This document shows positions 6,882 through 14,921 of a stretch of 28,579 nt of DNA, one piece after another. This DNA is from Verrucomicrobiota bacterium (GTDB lineage: Bacteria; Verrucomicrobiota; Verrucomicrobiia; Limisphaerales; JAEYXS01). The stretch lies in the NCBI GenBank assembly GCA_023431185.1, contig JAEYXS010000083.1:1-28579 (forward strand). The letters run 5' to 3'. The notes under the pieces are model-generated. The model did not search any database, was not told the origin of the DNA, and was given only the letters and a program-made list of their open reading frames with translations. The translations under genes and the position numbers were made by a program. The first letter of the stretch is position 1; each line of letters starts with the position of its first letter.

Positions 6882-8168
6882 ATGCAAGCCATCGGCCAAT
6901 CGGTGCCCGCAGGTTCCAGCATCTCGCCGCAGCAAGTGGCGGAGATCGTCGCACAAGCCTGTCCGGCGAAAGAGTATCGCGACAAGAAAGTCCTGCTCAT
7001 CGTGCCGGATGCCACGCGCACGGCTCCGGTGGGATTGCTCTTCAAGACGATCTTCGAGCAGATCGGGGAGGCGACCAAGTCTTTGGATATTCTCACGGCA
7101 TTGGGCACGCATCAGCCGATGAGCGAGGCGGCCATCTGCGAACGTCTCGACATCACGGAGGCGGAGCATCAGGGCAAGTATCGCAAGGTGAAGTTCTTCA
7201 ACCACGAGTGGGATAATCCGGCGGCGTTGCGGCGCGTGGGTGTCATCAGCAAGGAAGACATCCGCGAACTGTCCAGCGGCCTCTTCGAGATGGAAGTGGG
7301 CGTGGACGTGAACAAGCTCGTGTTCGAATACGACCAGATCATCATTGTGGGACCCGTGTTCCCGCATGAAGTGGTCGGTTTCTCGGGCGGTAACAAGTAC
7401 CTGTTCCCGGGCGTCGGTGGGCCGGAGATCTTGAACTTCTTCCATTGGCTGGGCGCGGTGGTCACGAACCCGATGATCATCGGCAACAAGTGGACGCCGG
7501 TGCGCAAGGTAGTGGATCGCGCAGGTGCGTTGGTCACAGTGCCGAAGAAATGCTTCTGCATGGTCGTGGCGCCGAACAAGGATCTGGTGGGGCTGTATGC
7601 CGGCACACCGGAGACGGCTTGGGATGCGGCGAGCGAAGTCTCGAAGCTGCATCACATCTGCTACAAGGATAAGCCGTTTCACACGGTGCTGTCCTGCGCT
7701 CCGGCGATGTATGACGAGCTGTGGACGGGCGGCAAGTGCATGTACAAGCTGGAACCCGTTGTCGCAGATGGTGGCGAGCTGATCATCTACGCGCCGCATA
7801 TCACCGAGGTCTGCATCGCGCATGGCAAGACGATCATCGAGATCGGCTATCACTGCCGCGATTACTTCCTGAAGCAGTGGGACAAGTTCAAGGATTATCC
7901 GTGGGGTGTCATCGCGCATTCCACGCACGTGCGCGGAATCGGCAAGTTCGAGAACGGGGTGGAGCAGTGCCGTGTGAAGGTGACGCTGGCGACGGGCATC
8001 CCGGAAGAGATCTGTAAGAAGATCAACATGGGCTATCGCGATCCGAAGACGATCAAAAAGGAAGACTTCGCGAATCGTGAGGACGAAGGCATCCTGCTCG
8101 TGCCGAAGGCGGGGGAGATGCTCTATCACTTGAAGAAGCAGCCAAAGTGGGCGGGCGGGGAATACTGA
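6882..8168 (+). CDS. LarA-family nickel-pincer nucleotide enzyme (DUF2088), probable racemase/epimerase
   Basis: This 428-residue protein matches the lactate racemase LarA family. Compared from memory with the Lactobacillus enzyme (Asp72, Arg75, His108, His174, Lys184, His200), the equivalents are Asp43 and Arg46 (PDATR), His77 (GTHQP), His162 (PHEVVGFSGGNKYLFPG), Lys172 and His188 (FFHWLG). The spacings 3, 10 and 16 are conserved exactly, so both the pincer-attachment lysine and the nickel-ligand histidine are present. Homologues act on various alpha-hydroxy acids, and the linked SDR suggests a sugar acid here. No larB, larC or larE cofactor genes are in the window, so the cofactor must be made elsewhere. 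A strong terminator follows. Confidence 0.87.
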   Translation: MQAIGQSVPAGSSISPQQVAEIVAQACPAKEYRDKKVLLIVPDATRTAPVGLLFKTIFEQIGEATKSLDILTALGTHQPMSEAAICERLDITEAEHQGKYRKVKFFNHEWDNPAALRRVGVISKEDIRELSSGLFEMEVGVDVNKLVFEYDQIIIVGPVFPHEVVGFSGGNKYLFPGVGGPEILNFFHWLGAVVTNPMIIGNKWTPVRKVVDRAGALVTVPKKCFCMVVAPNKDLVGLYAGTPETAWDAASEVSKLHHICYKDKPFHTVLSCAPAMYDELWTGGKCMYKLEPVVADGGELIIYAPHITEVCIAHGKTIIEIGYHCRDYFLKQWDKFKDYPWGVIAHSTHVRGIGKFENGVEQCRVKVTLATGIPEEICKKINMGYRDPKTIKKEDFANREDEGILLVPKAGEMLYHLKKQPKWAGGEY

Positions 8169-8197
8169 TTTACGATTTTGGAAGTGCGTTTTACGGG

Positions 8198-8234
8198 CGC
8201 CGCTCTGAGGTTTCAGGGCGGCGTTTTTGTTTTT
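8198..8234 (+). terminator. Rho-independent terminator of the SDR-larA-like operon
   Basis: CGCCGC (8198-8203) pairs with GCGGCG (8218-8223), extended by CTGA/TCAG, and is followed directly by TTTTTGTTTTT. It lies 30 bp after the stop codon of the LarA-like gene. Confidence 0.88.
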
Positions 8235-8235
8235 A

Positions 8236-8365
8236 GGAGCGCGGCTTTTAAGCCGCTTCAGTGTAATCTGCTCAAGAGGTGCCAGAATCAATTGCGTACA
8301 AAATCAACAGGCTTTTTCTCAGCGACTGGCTGGCGAATGTTGAAGCGGCTTAAAAGCCGCGCTCC
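8236..8365. repeat. 130-bp element with perfect 25-bp inverted ends
   Basis: The left arm (8236-8260, beginning GGAGCGCGGCTTTTAAGCCG) and the right arm (8341-8365) are exact reverse complements. Each arm is itself a near-perfect palindrome around GCGGCTTTTAAGCCGC. The 80-bp interior holds no gene. The structure resembles a REP pair or small MITE. It lies between convergent genes. Confidence 0.85.
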
Positions 8366-8393
8366 ACGCTGACGCTAGTGCGATTACGTCAGA

Positions 8394-8783
8394 TTATTTC
8401 ACGGGCTTGCCGTATTTCTTGATCCACGGTTCGGGCTTTTGGCCGAGGTCGTCGCGGGTGCGGGTGCGGAGGATGGCGATGATCTCCTGCTGGGCGCGTT
8501 CACGTTGGCGTTCGACGAGGTCGTCCAGGGCGGAGCCGCGGGTTTGTTTGGTGCCGGAGGGGTAATAGTTCACCACGTGGGCGAGACATTCGGCGGCTTG
8601 GGCAGGAGTGCCAGCCATGGAGCGGTTGCTCATCTCGGTGAAATAGGTGATCTGATCACGGGCGGATGCGGTCTGTGATTTCAGGGTGAGGTGAGACCAA
8701 AGGAGGCAGCACGTGGCAACGAAGAGGACGAGGCAAGAGGAGAGCAGGAGTTTTTCGCGCGAAGTGAGGTTGAGCGGGCGCAT
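8394..8783 (-). CDS. Single-pass membrane-anchored protein, unknown function
   Basis: This 129-residue protein has one N-terminal membrane segment (about residues 11-31), preceded by a basic stretch, so the rest probably lies outside the membrane. The soluble part is polar and largely helical, with an Arg/Gln/Glu-rich helix at about 89-110 and a basic C-terminus. No family is recognised. It is convergent with the LarA-like gene across the inverted-repeat element and divergent from the suf region, so it forms its own unit. Confidence 0.6.
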   Translation of the reverse strand: MRPLNLTSREKLLLSSCLVLFVATCCLLWSHLTLKSQTASARDQITYFTEMSNRSMAGTPAQAAECLAHVVNYYPSGTKQTRGSALDDLVERQRERAQQEIIAILRTRTRDDLGQKPEPWIKKYGKPVK

Positions 8784-9203
8784 GCAGTGAGCTTCGTGAA
8801 ATGTTATGCAACGAAGAGAGAGAAGTCGATGCTGAGCCTATTTCTGAAATTTTGTGTCCATGGAGCGCACTGGGCGCACCGAAGGCTAACGGTGGTGCAA
8901 AGAAGGTGGCAGGATGCAGGGCATGAAATCGAAATTTTGTGTAGCTGGAGTGAGTTGCAGCGAGCGGAAGGATAACGGACGCCGGGATGCTCTGGCAGAT
9001 TGGCGGCGTATGAAAGAGACAGGGACATCCGAAGCGGCGGGCAAAGTGAAAGGCATTCTTGGTGAGGCTGCTGTTGAAAGTGCCGGACGGCGGGCACCTC
9101 TCAGCCCAGCCCTCTCCCCTCCGAGGGGCGAGGGAGACGAAGCGTTGCCGTGTTTTCCACAGCATCTGGCAATCGAGGCAGTGTACGGCCAGGTCTTATT
9201 GAG
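8784..9203. other. Intergenic region upstream of the fur-suf operon
   Basis: This 420-bp region separates the divergent membrane-protein gene from the Fur-family gene. Apart from the hairpin at 9110-9134, no gene or clear signal is visible. The frame that runs through it is only an upstream extension of the Fur-family reading frame. Confidence 0.5.
9110..9134. repeat. CCCTCTCCCCTC...GAGGGG hairpin repeat
   Basis: CCCTC-T-CCCCTC pairs with GAGGGG-C-GAGGG, giving 11 paired bases with one internal mismatch. It resembles widely dispersed bacterial hairpin repeats and the related hairpin at 25147-25167. Confidence 0.7.
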
Positions 9204-9222
9204 ATTTAGAATTATTCTAAAT
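9204..9222. promoter_or_regulatory. Fur/PerR-type operator, perfect 9-1-9 palindrome
   Basis: ATTTAGAAT-T-ATTCTAAAT is a perfect inverted repeat with the 7-1-7 core (TTAGAAT-T-ATTCTAA) characteristic of Fur-family boxes. It lies 36 bp before the Fur-family start codon, next to a TTGACA-like -35 sequence at 9224-9229. It probably mediates autoregulation and control of the suf genes; this is inferred. Confidence 0.75.
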
Positions 9223-9258
9223 ATTGACAGGACGCGTAATTGGAGTAGCAATGAGTAT

Positions 9259-9702
9259 ATGAGTTTGGACGCAAAAGCAAGCACGAGCGGTGAGCTGATC
9301 GAGAAGCTCGCCCATAGCGGCCTGCGCCAGACGCCGCAGCGCCAACTGGTGTATCAGGTGCTCGTGGAGCACCGGGACCACCCGACCGCCGAAGAGGTGT
9401 TCATCCGTACGAAGCAGAAGACGCCGGATATCTCGATGGCGACGGTCTATAACTGCCTGGATGCGTTGGTGAAGTGCAGTGTGGTGAAGCAGGTGAACTT
9501 GGATCGTGGCGCGACACGTTATTGCCCTAACATGATGGACCACAGCCACTTCCATTGCGAGCAATGTGGTGGCGTTTTTGATATTGAGCTGGCGAATCCG
9601 CTGGAGACGGCGGGCGCGCGGATGCCCCATGGTTTCCAAGTGAAACATCTGGACCTGACTTTGCGGGGCGTTTGCCCGGCGTGCGCCCAGAAGCGCAATT
9701 AA
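9259..9702 (+). CDS. Fur/PerR-family metalloregulator
   Basis: This 147-residue repressor has a winged-helix DNA-binding half (LRQTPQRQLVYQVL, ATVYNCLDAL) and a metal-binding half. The structural zinc site is Cys100/Cys103 (HCEQCG) and Cys139/Cys142 (CPAC). Aligned without gaps to Bacillus PerR from memory, the regulatory-site residues are His41, Cys89, His95, His97 and Asp108. Cys89 replaces the usual Asp85, which is unusual. The ATG at 9259 is the only good start. A GGAG at 9242-9245 also serves a four-codon leader frame (9251-9262) whose stop overlaps this start. It is 21 bp upstream of sufB and probably controls the operon through the palindrome at 9204-9222. Confidence 0.92.
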   Translation: MSLDAKASTSGELIEKLAHSGLRQTPQRQLVYQVLVEHRDHPTAEEVFIRTKQKTPDISMATVYNCLDALVKCSVVKQVNLDRGATRYCPNMMDHSHFHCEQCGGVFDIELANPLETAGARMPHGFQVKHLDLTLRGVCPACAQKRN

Positions 9703-9723
9703 TTTTTAAAGATTTTCGACACG

Positions 9724-11175
9724 ATGAGCACAGCGACCGAGACAATCGAGGGATTCGTAAAGAGCGAGTATAAGTACGGCTTCGTGACGGACGTGGAGGC
9801 GGATTCCGCCCCTCCCGGCCTGAGCGAGGAGATCGTGCGTTTCATCTCCGCCAAGAAGAACGAGCCGGAATGGCTCCTCGAATGGCGCCTGAAGGCGTAT
9901 CGCTACTGGGTGACCATGCAGGAGCCGAAGTGGCCGCATGTGCATTATCCGAAAGTGGATTTCCAGGACATCATCTACTACTCCTCGCCGAAGCAGCAGG
10001 GCAAGAATGCCCCGAAGAGTTTGGATGAAGTCGACCCGAAGCTGCTGGAGATGTATGCGAAGCTGGGCATCCCCTTGCGCGAGCGTGAACGGCTGGCGGG
10101 TGTGGCGGTGGACGTCGTCATGGACAGCGTCTCCGTGGGCACGACCTACAAGGAAACGCTGGCGGAAAAGGGCATCATCTTCTGCTCGTTCTCGGAAGCG
10201 GTGAAGGAACATCCGGAACTGGTGAAGAAGTATCTCGGGTCGGTCGTTCCCTACACGGATAATTTTTATGCGGCGCTGAACTCGGCGGTCTTCAGTGACG
10301 GCTCGTTCTGCTACATTCCGAAGGGTGTGCGTTGCCCGATGGAGCTCTCCACGTATTTCCGCATCAACGCGGCGAAGACGGGTCAGTTCGAGCGCACCTT
10401 GCTCATCGCGGATGAAGGCTCGCACGTGAGTTACTTGGAAGGTTGCACCGCACCGATGCGGGATGAGAATCAGCTTCACGCGGCCGTCGTGGAATTGATC
10501 ACGCATGACAATGCGGAAATCAAGTATTCCACGGTGCAGAACTGGTATCCGGGCGATGCGGAAGGTCGCGGCGGTATCTATAACTTCGTGACGAAGCGCG
10601 GCATGTGCAAGGGCCGCAACTCGAAGATTTCCTGGACGCAGGTGGAGACGGGGTCCGCCATCACTTGGAAGTATCCGAGCTGCATTCTCTTGGGCGATAA
10701 TTCCGTGGGCGAGTTCTACTCCGTGGCGTTGACGAATCAGAAGCAGCAGGCCGATACGGGCACGAAGATGGTGCACATCGGCAAGAACACGCGCAGCACG
10801 ATCATCTCGAAGGGCATCTCGGCGGGTCGCGGCCAGAACAGCTATCGCGGCCTGGTGGAGATCCGCAAGAGCGCGGAGAACGCGCGTAATTTCTCCCAGT
10901 GCGATTCCTTGTTGATCGGTGACAAGTGCGGGGCGCATACGTTCCCGTATATCGAAGTGAAGAACACCACGGGCAGCGTGGAACACGAAGCGACGACCTC
11001 GAAGATCGGTGAGGACCAGATCTTTTACTGCAACCAGCGCGGCATCTCCACGCAGGACGCGGTGAACATGATCGTGAACGGCTTCTGCAAGGAAGTGTTC
11101 AAGGAACTGCCGATGGAGTTCGCCGTGGAAGCGCAGAAGCTGCTGGGCGTGAGCCTGGAGGGAAGTGTGGGGTGA
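9724..11175 (+). CDS. sufB: Fe-S cluster assembly protein SufB
   Basis: This 483-residue protein is the scaffold subunit of the SufBCD complex, on which iron-sulfur clusters are built in the cytoplasm. The sequence is strongly typical: a helical N-terminal domain (YWVTMQEPKWP), then the beta-helix core, then the C-terminal helical region (NMIVNGFCKEVFKELP). Residues equivalent to the E. coli sulfur-accepting and cluster-binding residues are present: Cys393 (QCDSLLIG) and Glu420-His421-Glu422 (VEHEATTSK). Length matches family members. It follows the Fur-family gene by 21 bp. Downstream, the expected sufC is displaced about 500 bp by the GxxExxY cassette. Confidence 0.98.
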   Translation: MSTATETIEGFVKSEYKYGFVTDVEADSAPPGLSEEIVRFISAKKNEPEWLLEWRLKAYRYWVTMQEPKWPHVHYPKVDFQDIIYYSSPKQQGKNAPKSLDEVDPKLLEMYAKLGIPLRERERLAGVAVDVVMDSVSVGTTYKETLAEKGIIFCSFSEAVKEHPELVKKYLGSVVPYTDNFYAALNSAVFSDGSFCYIPKGVRCPMELSTYFRINAAKTGQFERTLLIADEGSHVSYLEGCTAPMRDENQLHAAVVELITHDNAEIKYSTVQNWYPGDAEGRGGIYNFVTKRGMCKGRNSKISWTQVETGSAITWKYPSCILLGDNSVGEFYSVALTNQKQQADTGTKMVHIGKNTRSTIISKGISAGRGQNSYRGLVEIRKSAENARNFSQCDSLLIGDKCGAHTFPYIEVKNTTGSVEHEATTSKIGEDQIFYCNQRGISTQDAVNMIVNGFCKEVFKELPMEFAVEAQKLLGVSLEGSVG

Positions 11176-11180
11176 TTTTA

Positions 11181-11217
11181 TTTGGCCACGGATGAAACTC
11201 GGAAGAAACACTGATAA
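11181..11217 (+). repeat. ACAGAT-type repeat, left arm
   Basis: The arm begins TTTGGCCACGGATGAAACTC and ends just before the ATG of the GxxExxY gene. It aligns, with mismatches, to the reverse complement of 11611-11651 (TTAGCCACAGATGGAACACA...). It carries the leader of the GxxExxY gene. Confidence 0.75.
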
Positions 11218-11592
11218 ATGCAGGCCCAGTTGCTACATGCAGACGTGACGGAGAAGATCATTGGTGCTGCGTTTGAGGTGTATCGGGTGTTGGGTTATGG
11301 GTTTTTAGAAAGTGTTTATCAGAAGGCTTTGCAGGCTGAGTTGGTGAAAACCGGGCTTAAAGCGGAGACGGAATGTCCGATAAGGGTAAATTACAAAGGG
11401 ACCGTAGTTGGTGACTTTCGGGCAGATTTGCTGGTGAACGATGTGGTGCTGGTGGAATTGAAAGTGGCGAAAAACTATAATGCTGAAGACGAGCCTCAAT
11501 TGCTAAACGAACTGAAGGCTTCGGGAATCAAAGTCGGGATATTGATCAACTTCGGCAGAACAAAAGTAGAATTTAAACGAATGGTGTTTTGA
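11218..11592 (+). CDS. GxxExxY-family protein (PDDEXK-like nuclease fold)
   Basis: This 124-residue protein carries the name-giving motif GYGFLESVY (Gly26-Tyr34 region) after an N-terminal helix. It also has a PD-(D/E)xK-like core: Asp in FRADLLV and Glu-x-Lys in VLVELKVAK. The C-terminal GILINFG is typical. The family (TIGR04256/PDDEXK_3) has no established function. Its genes are commonly found beside ACAGATAAACACAGAT-type repeats, and that is the case here on both sides. It is co-oriented with suf and would be transcribed with it, but its base composition is lower in GC than the flanking suf genes. The protein looks intact. Confidence 0.9.
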   Translation: MQAQLLHADVTEKIIGAAFEVYRVLGYGFLESVYQKALQAELVKTGLKAETECPIRVNYKGTVVGDFRADLLVNDVVLVELKVAKNYNAEDEPQLLNELKASGIKVGILINFGRTKVEFKRMVF

Positions 11593-11610
11593 GCAACGGC
11601 CAAAATGAAG

Positions 11611-11651
11611 GACACAATCTGTGTTTATTCTGTGTTCCATCTGTGGCTAAG
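11611..11651 (-). repeat. ACAGAT-type repeat, right arm
   Basis: Read on the minus strand it contains TTAGCCACAGATGGAACACA followed by GAATAAACACAGATT. It is the inverted partner of 11181-11217 and close to the element at 16216-16293. Confidence 0.78.
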
Positions 11652-11678
11652 AAAAATTTATCGAATAATAAGAGTAAA

Positions 11679-12449
<771 letters not shown>

Positions 12450-12467
12450 TATTTAAGCGGCACTGAC

Positions 12468-13826
12468 ATGACCCAGACCCTTAACAAACCTGTCGCCGCC
12501 GAAGCGGATACCCGCCTCGCTGCCTTTGACCGGCTGGAAGGCTCGTTCGCGAAGCAGCAGCCTGCGTGGCTTTTCCCGTTGCGCAAGGCCGGCATCTCGC
12601 AGTTCGCCGAGCTGGGCTATCCCACGCTGCACGACGAAGACTGGCGCTTCACGAATGTGGCGCACGCGGCCAAGCTACCCTTCCTGCCCGCCACGGAACC
12701 GGCTTCGGCCAGTGTGACGTTGGCGGACTTGAAGCAATTCCCTTTCGCGGATCAACCGGGCTCACGCTTGGTGTTCGTGGATGGTCATTACGCAGCGGCG
12801 TTGTCGAACATCACCACCTTGCCCGAAGGTGTGAAGGTCACGAATCTTAAGCAGGCGCTCACGACGGATGCCGCGCTTATCGAGAAGCATCTCGCGCGTT
12901 ATTCCGGTAACGAAGCGAATGCGTTTGCGGCCTTGAACATCGCGTTCTTCACGGACGGTCTCTTGGTGCATGTGCCGAAGAACGCCGTGGTGGAACAGCC
13001 AGTGCAGGTCATCTATCTCAGCACCGCCACGGAGACAGGCACGGCGGCGCATGTGCGCAACCTCGTGATCGTGGATGCGAATGCAAAGCTGACCTTGCTG
13101 GAAAGCTACGTGAGTCTGGCGAAAGCGCCTTACGTCACGAACGCCATCACGGAACTCGTGGTGGGCGATAACGCGTGGGTGGAGCATGTGAAGTTTCAGG
13201 ATGAATCGGCGGATGCGTATCACTTCGCAGCGTTGCATGGCGTGTTCGGTCGCACCTCCAAGGCATGGACGCACTCCATCGCACTCGGCGGCAAGCTGGC
13301 GCGATACAACCTGCGCACGAAGCTCGACGGCGAAGGTCTCGAAGCGATCCTCAACGGCCTTTACCTCACGCGCAACGAACAGGTCATCGATCATCACATG
13401 ATCGTGGAGCATGCGAAGGCGCATTGCGCGAGCCATGAGTATTTCAATGGCATCCTCGATGACAAATCGAAGGGTGTCTTTCACGGCCGCATTTTGGTGC
13501 AGCCGGATGCGCAGAAGACGGATGCGAAGCAGACGAATCGCAACCTGCTCCTGAGCGACGACGCCACGGCGGATGCGAAGCCGCAGTTGGAGATCTACGC
13601 GGACGATGTGAAGTGCACGCACGGGGCGACAATCGGGCAGATGAACGAAGAGCAGATCTTCTATCTCCGCGCCCGTGGCATCGGTGAAAAGACCGCGCGC
13701 CGCATGTTGATGCATGCGTTTGCCGGCGAGATCATTGATCGCGTGCAGACGGAGTCTGTGCGCGAGGAACTGGATAAGATCGTGTGGGATCGGTTGGAAA
13801 TGAACCCGCATCTGCACGAGAGCTAA
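12468..13826 (+). CDS. sufD: Fe-S cluster assembly protein SufD
   Basis: This 452-residue partner of SufB completes the SufBC2D complex. The N-terminal region has the typical DEDWRFTN motif. The beta-helix core follows, and the C-terminal part holds KCTHGATIGQMNEEQIFYL, where Cys383 and His385 correspond to the conserved cluster-site pair of SufD. The final helices (RMLMHAFAGEIIDRV) are also standard. It lies 18 bp after sufC and five bases before sufE, so co-transcription is certain in practice. Confidence 0.97.
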   Translation: MTQTLNKPVAAEADTRLAAFDRLEGSFAKQQPAWLFPLRKAGISQFAELGYPTLHDEDWRFTNVAHAAKLPFLPATEPASASVTLADLKQFPFADQPGSRLVFVDGHYAAALSNITTLPEGVKVTNLKQALTTDAALIEKHLARYSGNEANAFAALNIAFFTDGLLVHVPKNAVVEQPVQVIYLSTATETGTAAHVRNLVIVDANAKLTLLESYVSLAKAPYVTNAITELVVGDNAWVEHVKFQDESADAYHFAALHGVFGRTSKAWTHSIALGGKLARYNLRTKLDGEGLEAILNGLYLTRNEQVIDHHMIVEHAKAHCASHEYFNGILDDKSKGVFHGRILVQPDAQKTDAKQTNRNLLLSDDATADAKPQLEIYADDVKCTHGATIGQMNEEQIFYLRARGIGEKTARRMLMHAFAGEIIDRVQTESVREELDKIVWDRLEMNPHLHES

Positions 13827-13831
13827 GCTGC

Positions 13832-14260
13832 ATGTCCATCACGATTGAAGAACTGATCGAGAACTTCGAGCTGCTGGGCGATTGGGAAGAGCGTTACGGC
13901 TACCTGATCGAGCTGGGCAAGAAATTGCCCGGTCTGCCCGACGCGGAAAAGGTGGAGGCGAACCGCGTCCACGGCTGTCAGGCGATGGTGTGGATGAAGA
14001 TGGTACCGAGCGCGACGAAGCCGGGCACGTTCACGGTGCTGGCGGATAGCGATGCGTTCATCGTGCGCGGCCTGATCGCGGTCTTGCAGTTGATCTTCAA
14101 TGATCGCACGCCGGAAGAGATTTTGAAGGCGGATGCCAAGGCGCATCTGTTGAAGCTGGGGCTGGACCGGCACTTGAGCCCAACGCGGAAGAACGGCCTG
14201 TTCGCCATGGTGGAACGGATCAAGAGCTTGGCGCAGGAGAAGCTGGTGGCGGCGAATTGA
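13832..14260 (+). CDS. sufE: Sulfur acceptor protein SufE
   Basis: This 142-residue protein accepts persulfide sulfur from SufS and passes it to SufB. The active-site cysteine is Cys49 in VHGCQAMVW, the diagnostic SufE motif. The N-terminal helix (TIEELIENFELLGDWEERY) and the C-terminal LSPTRKNGLFAMVERIK match the family. The ATG at 13832, five bases after the sufD stop, is preferred over an upstream in-frame start inside sufD. There is no obvious ribosome site, so translational coupling with sufD is likely. Confidence 0.97.
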   Translation: MSITIEELIENFELLGDWEERYGYLIELGKKLPGLPDAEKVEANRVHGCQAMVWMKMVPSATKPGTFTVLADSDAFIVRGLIAVLQLIFNDRTPEEILKADAKAHLLKLGLDRHLSPTRKNGLFAMVERIKSLAQEKLVAAN

Positions 14261-14327
14261 TTTTTTGACGAAACGAAGCGGTTGAACTTTGCCTTGAAGT
14301 TGTAGCTGCGAACTGAGGAAAGAGCAT

Positions 14328-14894
14328 ATGAGTTACGGAGCGCAAGAGACAGTGACGTTGACGCGGGATGTGGATGCCGCCGTGGTGCCCGTGGGCACGA
14401 AGGTGACGTTGCAGCAGGGCGAGCAGGCTTACATCACGCAGGAACTCGGCGGAAGCTACACCGTGGTGGTGAATGGCAATATGTTCCGCATCGACGGCAA
14501 GAATGCCGATGCTTTGGGCAAGGAAGTGAAGGAGACGACCATCCGCTCAACCACGGGCCAGCCGGTGACGAAAGAGCAGCTCGAGAAGCATATCTGGGAT
14601 CAGCTCCGCACGTGCTACGATCCGGAAATCCCGGTGAACATCGTGGACCTCGGACTGATCTACGATTGCCACATCGACACGCTGGCGGATGGTGGAGCCG
14701 GCTACAAAGTGGATGTAAAGATGACGCTCACAGCGCCCGGATGCGGCATGGGACCGGTGCTGCAACAGGATGTGCAGAACAAGATCCTGAGCATCGAGGA
14801 TGTGCAGGAAGTGAATGTGGAACTCGTGTGGGAGCCGCAATGGAACCAGGGGATGATGACGGAAGCGGCGCGTTTGCAATTGGGTCTAATGTGA
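14328..14894 (+). CDS. sufT: Fe-S assembly protein SufT (MIP18/DUF59 family)
   Basis: This 188-residue protein has an N-terminal beta-rich segment (about 1-75) and a C-terminal MIP18/DUF59 domain. That domain shows DPEIPVNIVDLGLIYD (98-113) and the conserved cysteine loop TAPGCGMGP (Cys139). SufT proteins support maturation of Fe-S proteins, probably in carrier or delivery steps. A good ribosome site (GAGGAAAG) lies before the ATG, and the 67-bp gap from sufE is the largest within the central gene block. Its place next to sufS supports the assignment. Confidence 0.95.
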   Translation: MSYGAQETVTLTRDVDAAVVPVGTKVTLQQGEQAYITQELGGSYTVVVNGNMFRIDGKNADALGKEVKETTIRSTTGQPVTKEQLEKHIWDQLRTCYDPEIPVNIVDLGLIYDCHIDTLADGGAGYKVDVKMTLTAPGCGMGPVLQQDVQNKILSIEDVQEVNVELVWEPQWNQGMMTEAARLQLGLM

Positions 14895-14921
14895 TTTGGT
14901 CGTTGATGGTATATTGATGAG

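Larger units (their letters stand above)
11181..11651. mobile_element. Candidate GxxExxY cassette bounded by inverted ACAGAT repeats
   Basis: A single GxxExxY gene is enclosed by imperfect inverted repeats at 11181-11217 and 11611-11651. The block sits in the short gap expected between sufB and sufC, as if inserted. Related gene-free repeats occur at 664-696 and 16216-16293. No target duplication could be recognised with confidence, so mobility is inferred from structure and position. Confidence 0.45.

Noticed and set aside
6030..8291. 753-codon open frame on the minus strand
   Set aside because: It is antisense to the SDR and LarA-like genes, whose motifs are clear. Its Arg/His-rich translation is the typical shadow of GC-rich codons.
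8914..9258. 115-codon N-terminal extension of the Fur-family protein
   Set aside because: The extension runs through the promoter, the palindrome and a dispersed hairpin. The family begins at the ATG at 9259.
9706..11211. 501-codon open frame on the minus strand
   Set aside because: It lies antisense to sufB and has no recognisable motif; it reflects codon bias of sufB.
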